Below are positions 1-9,000 of a stretch of DNA of 13,248 nucleotides, piece by piece (within the stretch, counting starts at the first letter, position 1; each line of letters begins with the position of its first letter). A program made the position numbers and the translations under genes. The notes beneath the pieces were generated by a model. That model was not told the origin of the DNA and made no database searches. It was given only the letters and a program-made list of their open reading frames with translations. Location of the stretch: contig JAOXYC010175247.1 of assembly GCA_028565715.1 (NCBI GenBank), forward strand, positions 1 to 13,248, in the 5' to 3' direction. Source of the DNA: Phoronis pallida (Eukaryota > Phoronida > Phoronidae).

Positions 1-156
1 ACATCTAAATATATCTATTAATGGATGAGTCCATTCACTGGAGGTATGATAGGGGTTTCTAAAATCGTTGGAAGTGAGCAAAAATTTTGATGGGAAATAT
101 TTTGAAAATGTTTTTTAAAAATAATTCTTCCAAAATTTTCATCTTAAAATTAAAAA

Positions 157-339
157 ATGTCTTCACTTCCACCGGAAAATGAAATTTTAGACTATTTTTT
201 ACTACTATACAACCTGACCACCCCTCTAAATAATACAGATTTTAATCGCATAAGAGTTGAAATTGACAACCAAGCGGTGCCGTCCAGCAAGCACATGATC
301 GAAATTGTACACAAAGCAGTTTTAAAACGCGATTTTTGA
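157..339 (+). CDS. 60-residue hypothetical frame, possibly the last exon of an upstream gene
   Basis: I do not recognise this frame. It starts with ATG at 157, right after an in-frame TAA at 151, and ends in TGA at 337-339. An AATAAA follows about 50 bases later, which suits a true 3' end on this strand. The protein mixes hydrophobic and charged residues and ends in a basic stretch (HKAVLKRDF); no signal peptide or membrane segment is evident. A T-rich stretch ending in AG at 189-190 could be a splice acceptor. In that case only residues from about 12 onward are coding and the rest of the gene lies before the window. Either a tiny single-exon gene or a terminal exon is possible; chance is not excluded. 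Confidence 0.35.
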   Translation: MSSLPPENEILDYFLLLYNLTTPLNNTDFNRIRVEIDNQAVPSSKHMIEIVHKAVLKRDF

Positions 340-391
340 TAAGAATTAAAGAGTTGGGGGCAACATTATCACATGCAGACTCAAACCTGTA

Positions 392-397
392 AATAAA
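392..397 (+). terminator. Poly(A) signal AATAAA of the upstream frame
   Basis: A canonical AATAAA lies about 53 bases after the stop codon at 337-339, with T- and GT-containing sequence shortly after it (tttatttatagtgag). It supports transcription end near 415 for a plus-strand gene entering from the left. Confidence 0.45.
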
Positions 398-502
398 GAA
401 TTTATTTATAGTGAGTATTTGTACACTTTTACTGTATTTCAATGTAATAAAAACATTTGAAAACGGCTTTGCGTTAGGGGAAATGTGCCCGACAAAAACA
501 AT

Positions 503-633
503 ATGGCGGCGACTACCGTTCCTACTAAGATATCCAAAGATATGTGATAGATATACTCACACAAATATCGTCTGTCAGCCGCCATGATAAGAAAGACGAC
601 CACAGCGCATGCTCGTCCTAGCACCCACTTCCG
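503..633. promoter_or_regulatory. TATA-less, housekeeping-type promoter-like cluster
   Basis: Two ATGGCGGC boxes (YY1-like core) face opposite ways at 503-510 (plus) and 578-585 (minus). An NRF1-like GCGCATGC lies at 605-612 and an ETS-like ACTTCCG at 627-633. This combination is typical of TATA-less animal promoters, often bidirectional ones. It sits between the end of the upstream gene and the main gene, whose first coding exon has a splice acceptor just ahead of it (AG at 2869-2870). It could therefore drive a non-coding first exon of that gene. Orientation and use are inference. Confidence 0.4.
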
Positions 634-649
634 CCCGAGGTCACATCCG

Positions 650-1260
650 GGTCAGCCAAGGTCCACAACATCCCTCCCCACTTTATTCTTTGGATCTGCT
701 CCCCGTCGCAGCACCGAGGTCCGGGCCATGTCATCCTCGGGCTAGCGGGTTTCTTAAAACCTAAAACCTTTAATCCGATTGACGGAGTCTAAACCTAACC
801 TCGTATTCTTCGAGGGTCATCATAAAATTAAATTCCGGGTCCCCCTGTGGTACATGGCATGATCCTTCCGCAACCCTCGGAGATGTCCTCCCAGTACCCA
901 AACATATAAATTATAAAAACTACCTTATTAAATTTCGGGCCATCTACCCGTATCCCCAGTAACACACAGTTTACGGACACCATGTTCCGGCTGTCAAAAC
1001 TGAACTAATATAATTCAGTCGGGTAATAAACCCGTGCCATATCGGCTACCCGGCCGGTACAGATACACCTAACTCATGAATGCCCACAAGATCACAGCCA
1101 GCTGTTCCCGTGGTACATGATTTATGTATGCAACATTGATAGTCTTAACCTAATTATCATATTATATTATATATTATATCTATGCCCTTAATCTACCGGT
1201 TACATATCAGCATTGCTGATGTCCGAATCACCCCCTGATACGGGTTAGATGCCCGGATCA
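650..1260. other. GC-richer non-coding block, perhaps old mobile DNA
   Basis: No frame of useful length or recognisable protein is present. The block is richer in CCGG, CCCGT and GGTCC words than the AT-rich DNA around it. It repeats short words such as GTGGTACATG (849-858 and 1111-1120) and has a small hairpin CGGGT-aataa-ACCCG near 1019-1033. An AT-only run lies near 1158-1182. The composition suggests inserted DNA such as a degraded LTR, but no termini or target duplication could be found. Confidence 0.25.
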
Positions 1261-1301
1261 AATGGTGCACCTTGCCCTTTGCAGGCAAGGTGAGACCATT
1301 G
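1261..1301. repeat. Strong hairpin with 15-bp interrupted arms
   Basis: AATGGT-g-CACCTTGCC pairs with GGCAAGGTG-ag-ACCATT around a 7-base loop (ctttgca). Nine inner and six outer pairs are perfect, separated by a small internal loop. A donor-like AAG/GTGAGA lies inside the right arm. No run of T follows, and its role is unknown. Confidence 0.6.
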
Positions 1302-1422
1302 GGAATCAGCCTTGCATAACCCCCCTGATGAGCCAAGCTTAGCTGATGCTGTACTGATCAAGTTAGGTCCTGGCAAAACAGATGCACCCTTGGGATATTC
1401 ATGGATGAATATGAATGAAACT

Positions 1423-1446
1423 GTTTAGAGTGCCTTGTGAAAATCG
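1423..1446 (+). repeat. Left copy of a 24-bp inverted repeat
   Basis: This stretch (begins GTTTAGAGTGCC, ends GAAAATCG) recurs inverted at 2638-2661 with one difference in 24. A few outer bases (AAC-n) also match. The pair could be terminal repeats of a 1.24-kb element or two opposed relics of one family. No clear target duplication was found. Confidence 0.5.
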
Positions 1447-1837
1447 GCTTGAAACCTGTGGCAATCTAATCAGCCAATTCTTCTTACGATTCTTACGGTC
1501 GGGGCTGACGTCACGCATTATGACTTGCAAAAATTTGAAAGCCGACATTGTGATCCCTGGGTTGAAAAGCCTGGATGATTTAGACCTACGTCATATTTCG
1601 AACAATTTGTTTGAATTATGCGCTATAGGAGAGAGTAATTAAAGCAAATCCTGTTATAAAATGAGGATCTACAATTCTACACAACTCCACATAAAATTCA
1701 AAAACCGAGACGCCGATAAAATTGGCTGATGCAATCGAAATGGTTTTTCCACTTCTTTTGCTCACCAGATTTTTGTTGTTCGATAGGCATCGCGCCATGC
1801 TTGGAAACCGAAGGTGAGAATGGTACAAACATTCATA
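1447..1837. other. Non-coding stretch with CRE-like site
   Basis: A perfect palindromic CRE-type TGACGTCA lies at 1506-1513 and a TACGTCA follows near 1588. Frames on both strands are short and unlike known proteins. Minus-strand ATGs near 1552 and 1798 open 50 to 60 codon frames that I do not regard as supported genes. Confidence 0.25.
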
Positions 1838-2483
1838 CTATTCTGTAGTTGGATGATTTTTCATTCATATTCATCCAATTTTTTCTTTCAATTATGTCAT
1901 TTATGATGACTTTTAAGGCTAAATCCAACCTCCTTGGAAATCTGACACATGGAGTCCTCCATTTTCACATTGTAAAATGGCAGACCCCACATGCGAGTTT
2001 TCGAAGGAGGTTGGATTTAGCCTGAAAAGTCATCGTAAAGGCCCGGTTACACCAAAGCCGAATAGGTTGCGAATCAACCCGAATAGACGTATTCGGGTTG
2101 ATTCGCAAGTATTCTGTTCTCCCTCCCCGAATCGCCAAAAGTTCGGGACGGATTCGGGGTCATTCGCAGAGGCATTCGGGAAGTTTTGAAATGTTCAAAA
2201 ATGAGACGAATGCCCCCCGAATGGTCCTGAATAAGTTTTTTCCAAATTTCATTCGGCACTTATTCGTCTTGGCAACCTATTCCGCTTGATTCGGGATGCT
2301 CCCCGAATAGCTGCCGAATAGATCACAAATGACGCGAATGCATCCAAATTTTTTTCTTTTTCGTGTTCGAATAGGCCCGAATTATTCGGGCTTATTCGGC
2401 TTTGGTGTAACCCTGCCTTAAATGGCATACTTGAAAGAAAAATTGGATGAATATGAATGAAAAATTATCTAACTTCAGAATGG
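1838..2483. mobile_element. Palindromic (foldback) element, split by a nested MITE
   Basis: The left arm 1838-1965 pairs with the right arm 1974-2483 once the 380-bp insert at 2039-2418 and its 3-bp duplication are removed; arms are then 128 and 127 bases. The loop is about 8 bases (CCATTTT-cacattgt-AAAATGG). Identity is high in the outer part (for example CATTCATATTCATCC against its complement) and lower near the centre. The nearly loop-less structure suggests a foldback or MITE-type element. No target duplication at its outer ends was convincing. Confidence 0.75.
2039..2418. mobile_element. 380-bp MITE with TAA target duplication, PIF/Harbinger-like
   Basis: Terminal inverted repeats of about 26 bp (AGGCCCGGTTACACC left, AGGCAGGGTTACACC on the complement of the right end, both continuing AAAGCCGAATA) are flanked by TAA at 2036-2038 and 2419-2421. 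The other arm of the host palindrome keeps the uninterrupted site, which confirms the 3-bp duplication. A TWA-type 3-bp duplication is the known habit of PIF/Harbinger elements. There is no transposase frame. A perfect 19-bp-arm hairpin (2067-2085 with 2090-2108, loop GACG) and an 8-bp-arm one (2375-2391) lie near the two ends. The interior is full of CGAAT/ATTCG words. Confidence 0.85.
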
Positions 2484-2540
2484 TCTACCCCCCTTCCGGA
2501 GAATGAGCCAAACTTCAACAGACTGAAGGCACCGAGTCTC

Positions 2541-2617
2541 AGTGCCCATAGCCGTGTTCGAACTGCGGACCTCTCGCATGCGAGGCGCAGATCTTACCAG
2601 TAAGCCACGAGCACACT
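2541..2617 (-). repeat. tRNA-derived SINE head (tRNA-Ala-like)
   Basis: Read on the minus strand, the stretch has an A-box-like TGGCTTACTGGTAAGA and a B-box-like GCAGTTCGAAC at normal tRNA spacing. An anticodon-arm region around CTCGCATGCGAG resembles tRNA-Ala. The ends AGTGTGC and GGGCACT pair in 6 of 7 positions. The D and T stems are imperfect, so this is a pol III-derived SINE head or tRNA pseudogene, not a working tRNA. About 55 bases downstream on the minus strand it abuts the palindromic element. Confidence 0.6.
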
Positions 2618-2637
2618 GGTATAAAGGTTTGTACCCT

Positions 2638-2661
2638 CGATTTTCACAAGGCGCTCTAAAC
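2638..2661 (-). repeat. Right copy of the 24-bp inverted repeat
   Basis: Plus-strand CGATTTTCACAAGGCG continuing to CTCTAAAC is the inverted partner of 1423-1446, with one mismatch. It sits 20 bases upstream, in minus-strand sense, of the SINE head. Confidence 0.5.
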
Positions 2662-2891
2662 CGTTAACAGATGAAGGACTGTTACAACTGCACCTCCCCA
2701 GAGTCCGCAGGTCAGATATGCGATTTATTGTATAGTGTTGTGATCAGCGACAGTGACCTTGAGCTGTAATTGACGTTCAAACACTAGCCTTTGCTGACGA
2801 GATAGTACGCTAATGCTATAAACTTTATGTATTTACATTATTTTTCATTTATCAGAAATTGTACTTTCAGATACCCTGATCAGTCCTCAAC

Positions 2892-3062
2892 ATGGGAAAC
2901 CAGCTAAAAAAGTCTAAAGCTAGACGGCAGCAACCTATGGATGAGGATGAGGCAGCGGTGTCGCAGTCATTACCAACAGTCCCTGGTACAGCACAGCCCA
3001 ATAATGCACCAACGATCCCTGGCACAGCACAGTCTCCATTGGGTGCTACAAGTATAGGGCTG
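2892..3062 (+). CDS. Coding exon 1: basic, low-complexity N-terminus (residues 1-57)
   Basis: The exon opens MGNQLKKSKARRQQ, a basic stretch with Gly2, but Lys at position 6 makes N-myristoylation doubtful. A 12-residue unit PT(V/I)PGTAQ is repeated, seen in DNA as a 36-bp period from 2973 and 3009. The segment is likely disordered. The donor is CTG/GTGAGT after 3062, phase 0. Readthrough without splicing meets a stop at about 3101. Confidence 0.8.
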
Positions 3063-6000
3063 GTGAGTTGTCAGAGCCTGAGTGTTTTTAGTTTATTATA
3101 ATAAGTAAAAAATATATTTGCTATTTTTTATGAAGGTTTTGTTAAACTCACGGCTTGTGATTAAGTGACCAGTTTAATTTGATCTTTGTCCATTCATATT
3201 TCCGGAACAGGTCTCTTGTATAATAAGATCAAATTAAACAACTTAATCACAAGCCGTGAGTTTAACAAAACCTGCATAAAAGAACGACTGCTGCCCAAAT
3301 ACACAGATATTTTTTATGAAGAGATGTTTTTGGAATTTGAATTACAAAATATATAAAAGAAGATGGATCAACAATGCAATATGATGAATAACCATTTCAA
3401 AATTGCATCATTCTCTATTTATAATTAGAGTTTGTTCTTCTCAACGGTGATATTATGTGTATGTTGTAGATTCTGCACATTTCAGCAGTGGCAGATCCTG
3501 GGGGGGGCAAGGGTGTCCCCTAACATAAATGACGCCGAAAATTTGCACCCCCTGAACATTTGCACACCCGGAAATTTTGCACCCCCTGATTAGTAGATAA
3601 CCCAAAATGTTATGGGCATGGGGGGAATGCCCGCATACCCCCCTAGATATGCGTGTGACTGCACCACACCGATGATCCACCCCCTAAATCAAAGTGGGCC
3701 CCCCCTAACACAAAATCATGGATCCACCCCTGTTCAGCTCTGACATACAATTTCATAGTTTCATGATATAAATTAAGGGTCAGAGAAATGTTCCGTCAAA
3801 ACTTCAACACCAATGTATAGGATTTCCTACGAAAGTCACAGTCTTTTGACATTAATTTGTGCCAGCATTTTTAAGTATCCTCTGCACGTTTTTAAATCGG
3901 TAAGAGCCATCAGAATTTTAACTCTGTTTTATTCTGGACTTTAATCTCTGACCTGCACTTGGGTTGGTTTGTTTCAGATCTCACTAAAGTGTGGTCAATG
4001 GGAAGGCACATATTCCCAGTATGGCAGTAAATTTCCATTCACGATGGAGTTACTGTTCTTTGATGACCAGAGAGTTTCAGGTTCCGGATCAGACGCAATT
4101 GGAGAATTTGATATCCGGGGGGATTTTAATAGGTTAACTGGTCAGATTAGTTTTGATAAAGTTTACCATGGAGCCCACTCTGTTCAATACGCTGGCACAA
4201 TCACGGCAGATGGTGGCAAAATATCTGGACTCTATTGGAATTCTCATGCATTTGAAATGTCTGTTTCAGTGGTAAGTCGGATGTGTTCAACCCTGTAGAC
4301 TTCTGCCAATAGACTTTTGTCTTGCTGTTTCTTGTGTTTCTGTGTGTATAGTGTGCTTCATCTAACAATTCCGTTTGAATGAACTAAAGCTTCTTTGGTT
4401 ATAACTGTTTGATTATATTTCAAGACAAGTTATGATCCATCATGAGTTGCGCACAGGACTCCAAATGGAATCCTGTTTGGTTTATTTCGATGAACATAAC
4501 TTCATTGTAGTTCCAGAAGGTGGTGTTGGTTAAGTCGTATCTTCTTACTCTTATTCTCCTAAATAAGCACCCACTTATTAGCTTTGCAGTTATGTCTCAT
4601 TCTCAGGTGATACAACTTTTCTCTTTTAGCTTTTTAGCTTTCTAGACCCCGGTTCTAGACCTCTTGGGTTTGTAACAACTTGATGCATTAACATTGTTAT
4701 GTCCCCCCTTGCCTAGGCTAGCCCATGAGTTGGTTCATTTCAGATCCTTCAAAGTGTGGTTAATGGGAAGACAGTAATCCAGTGACAATGGATTACTGTT
4801 TCTTAATGATAAGAGAGTTTCAGGATTCATATTTACCGGTAATGCAATTGGGGAATTCAATATTTTGGATTTATAATAAGGTCACCTTAGTTTTGACAAA
4901 GTTATCCTTGGTGCCCACTTTGTTAAATGCACAGTACCACCTCAGCAGGTGGTTGCAAAATATCCGTCCCCATTTGAATACTGATCAAATTGAAGTGTCA
5001 GTTTTTGTTGGCCATCCTGATGGCAAGTAGCAATTCCTCCTCAAAAGTTGTAGACTAAGTCATCTGCATTTCAGTGGATGAAATTTAGTTTGAGAAATTT
5101 TAAATTTTTGATTGGAATTCCATTAGGTTGAGTTGGTAGAGTTGATATCCTGTTGATTTGTCTTATGCACTGTTTTTGTTTAAAACTAATGTTTCATTGA
5201 TTTATTTTGTCGTGGTTTTCAGTGTACCTCAGTTCTGACACATTTCTATTTTCAGCAATTTACCAATCCGCTATTTTAAAGCTGAATATTTTTTTGCTTG
5301 ACTGTTTTGATTTGTATTAACAATTGAACTTTTATGTTGCTGACTATTTGTTCCAGTTTACATACTTTCACCACGTTCTTATTTAGTTGCAAAGCAGATT
5401 TTTAATTGGCAGTTCACATCTCTCAATGATAGCATCTGAAGCATGCATTTTGTATTTGTTCGCATGTTGATTTTCTTGCTGGCATGTTAGTAGGTATCAT
5501 TTAATTTCTTGAAATCTTGTGAAACCCATCATTTGGCTGACAAAATTCTCATATCTAGTAAACCCTGTCTGTTTTAAGAAAAAAATGAACATGCCAAGAA
5601 TGTAGTTTAAAACAGAATACATGATACACAGTAAAACCTTTGAAATTATTAAAATGATAAGTAAAATCCCGTCATTTTTGCACTCTTGAAAATTTATTCT
5701 GATTGAAACCATGACAAATTGGTGAACTTGGTATGATTTTTTAAAATGTTTCTTAATATTTCAGACCAAGCCAGTTGAGTCGGTAGAGTTCACACTCACA
5801 GATGTGGAACTAGATGTTGGCGTACTCCATCTGAAATATGCATCAAACACTGACGAGTACATCCGTGTGAACAATGATAATGAACACATTCAAGGGTGGT
5901 CAAAGGGGATATGGAGGGAAGATCATATGTACAGGAAGAGGGAATTTGACTGGAATATGGTATGATGATGATCATATTTCAAGCAAGCACATTTGGTTGT

Positions 6001-9000
6001 CAAAACAATACTGTATACAGATCTAAAACTGACAATTTATTATCAATAATGGACTGGACTGACTTTCTTCACTCCAAATTGGAATATCTTTACAATGTTA
6101 GTTTTTGGCCATATGGTGAGTATAAAGTTGAAGACGATGAACAACACAATATTCATAGTGGAAGAACGACCTTTCGATAGTATTCTCATATCATCATCAT
6201 GATATGAATAGGTACAAACTACTTATTTGAGAGTCAATACATATAAAGGAGACTCATGCTGAGTTAACCCTTAATAGAAATGCTGATCATTGTATATTAC
6301 CTGATGATGATATGAGAATATATCGAAACGTCGTTCTTCCACTATGAATATTGTGTTGTTCATCGTCTTCAACTTTATATTTGGAATATCTTTATAAACC
6401 TCCTTTAAAATCTTTTGAAAATTTCTGACATTGCTACAAAAAATGTCTACTTTAAGAAAGTTTCTGAATCCTTTGTCTGTAGAATTCATTGTCTGTGACC
6501 AACTATGGCATCTAATTCCTTGTTTTGATAAAAGGTTATTTATCAAATTAATGAATCTTATATTTTTATTTTTTCAGACCTATTTGTCCAGGTCTCCCGA
6601 CACTTCATCTCAGCATGTGGGACTTATCAGTTGGAAATTCAGCTTGGGTGACAATGATATTGATTATGTTAAACTGAAATTAAAGTCTACAACATTTAAA
6701 AATGGTGATGTATCCTGGTCACTTGTCTCTGATGATTCAAGGGAAGTTTCATTAGATGGTGAGGGATACTTTTTTGTACTTTGAGAAGTTTGACAGTCTT
6801 CCCTTTAGGATTAGGAAGTATTGGTCCATGTGTGTGGGATAGTAACAAAAATAACTTACTAGATCATTCGAATTACTGAACAGAATATAGCCGGGCTGGG
6901 TAGCTCAATTGGTAGAGCATCTGTTCAACAAACATGGAGACCTGGGTTCCATTAGCAGCTGAGATTAAAAATGTTCTGTCTTTTCAAAATTTATTTCAAA
7001 ATCATATGGCACATTAGTCCAAGTAAATGGAGAGATAACATAAAACTTGTTTGCCTCATTTAATTTAAATTTTTGAATAACTTGTTATTAGAAATCTCTA
7101 AAACCAATAATGTAATGCTTCATGCATGATTGCATGCAAAGGTTTACTTGAAGATTCTGCCATTTCAAAAACGTTTTTTTTAAATAATCCAAATTTGAAA
7201 ATCCAAGATCAACAAAAATTTAAAATGCATAAGTTTCCACTTTTTATTTAGAGGAATTGATTTTCTTATATTTCCAGGAAGTCTCAATGGGCTTAAAAAA
7301 GATGAAAGTTTTCCTGGAAATACAGCAAATTTCTTGGGTATGGTACTTCTGAACCAATATGATAAAAATAACTTCTATCTTTCAAAATTTTAACACTGTT
7401 TTACAAAAACATAATATAAGATCAGTCACTCACAATTCTGAGTTGGACTTTTTCAAAATAATTTTTTTTAACGGTGTCTGCATTCCTGAATAGATCTCTG
7501 AGTGCCATGCATGTTGATAAATGAGGCAAAATACACAAAAGTTAGTATATGTTATCATACAATGGCACCGTTTTTGCTGAGAGCAATTAGGCTGCATAAG
7601 AGTCAAATATGAATACAAATTACTGCCGGGCAAGCAGGGAAACATGGGTTTGGTTAATTGTAGAGTTCGCAATTGTCTTTTCCAACTTTATCAAGTAAAT
7701 CATGTTATTTTCAGGTGAAGATACAATCGTTGTGCGAAGCATTGAGGGCTCTTCGGGGTTTGTACTGGAAGCTAGACTATCTAAAGGAACGGAAGAGGAC
7801 AATGTCGCTTGGCAACACGCTCAGTTATTCAGGCAACCAGTTGACGACAAGGATGTCTATCCATTTGAAGTTCAAATATTTCTTAAAAAACCACAGGTAA
7901 GTGACCTCCAGGTTCAAGGGTTCACTGACTGTAATCACATAACGGCAACAATTTTTAAAATTAATGCAAAAAAATGTCCTCTCTGAATTGGCACTGGCAC
8001 CAGTCCCAAAAGGTGAGTGAGTGCCCGGTTACAGTTACCTAAAATACATGTTTGTTGAAGGAATATTCATTGATTAAATAATTTTTTAATAATTTATAAG
8101 GATGTCAGAATGATAATTATTCTGTAACTTATTAATCAATAATATATCAAATCATGACAGCAATTTCATTTGGAAGGAAATTTGGTTGAATATTTTCATA
8201 CGTAAAACACATGATACTAAATGTGATTTGTGGAGTTGGTTATTTTAAGTAATCTTCTGTGCGATTTTCTTTGATCTACAATCAATTCCTGTTAAATAAA
8301 CATTTTCTAGTATTTCATTTCCTGGCATTAAATTTGTTCTTTGCAGGACTGGCAGATGTTAAAGACAGTTCTCAGTGCCAACAAACACATGTATGATAAC
8401 CGCCATCTTGCATCTGACGTAGAATTTCTGGTTGGATCTGATCGTATCCCAGTCTCGGCACATAAATATGTCCTGATTACAAGAAGTCCTGTATTTTACA
8501 CCATGTTTTATGGTGGGCTCCCCCAGGATGGGAGCCACCAGGTGCTGTTGCCAGATGTGGAGGAAAGTGCTTTCCAAGAATTTCTTAGGTATGCCTTTTT
8601 TGAAAATGATGCTTCTAAAACCACACCTACAAATAATACTAAGAGTAAAAATGGCAATTCGTGTTAGGTCTTTTTATGTATTTATTGCTTGAAGTATCTA
8701 ATCAGTTGTGGAGTTGTTAGGATGGAGCATTCAGGATATCTATTTTTTAAGCCCACTTCTAAACACAATCTCAGGACCCTTTTGTTATATAAGAAATGTA
8801 ATACCACCATTTAAAATATAAAGATAAATATAACTAAGTAATTTTTGTTTTGCTAAAATTTGATCATATTTCACTTTCAGATACTTATATTATGACGAGA
8901 TACTTATCACCCCTGACAACGTGTTTGATGTCTTCTACATTGCCAAGAAATATCTAGTCACCGGTCTTTCTAAGAAATGCATTCGTTTCATCATCACTCA

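Noticed and set aside
561-585. Minus-strand first exon starting ATGGCGGCTGAC and ending at a GTGAGT donor
   Set aside because: It has good start context and donor but only eight codons, and no matching downstream exon is visible on the minus strand before the window edge. The same bases are explained as a YY1-like box.
1415-1642. 75-codon plus-strand frame overlapping the CRE-like site
   Set aside because: No recognisable domain, no poly(A) or splice context, and its start overlaps the inverted repeat; probably chance.
1616-1828. Minus-strand frame with an internal exon-like start and GTGAGC donor
   Set aside because: The protein is unlike any family I know and no partner exon was found. 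The overlapping minus-strand 50-codon frame near 1552 is equally unsupported.
2541-2617. Functional tRNA gene on the minus strand
   Set aside because: A and B boxes are good, but the D and T stems do not close and the acceptor stem has a mismatch, so a SINE head fits better.
2892-2912. N-myristoylation signal at Gly2 of the main protein
   Set aside because: MGNQLKK has Lys where Ser or Thr is preferred at position 6, so the signal is weak.
5127-5143. Relic of a duplicated exon 3
   Set aside because: Only about 17 bases match (GTTGAGTTGGTAGAGTT), and the word also resembles a tRNA A box; too short to separate from chance.
6890-6962. Functional tRNA gene in intron 4
   Set aside because: The D arm is good, but the T stem and acceptor pairing fail.
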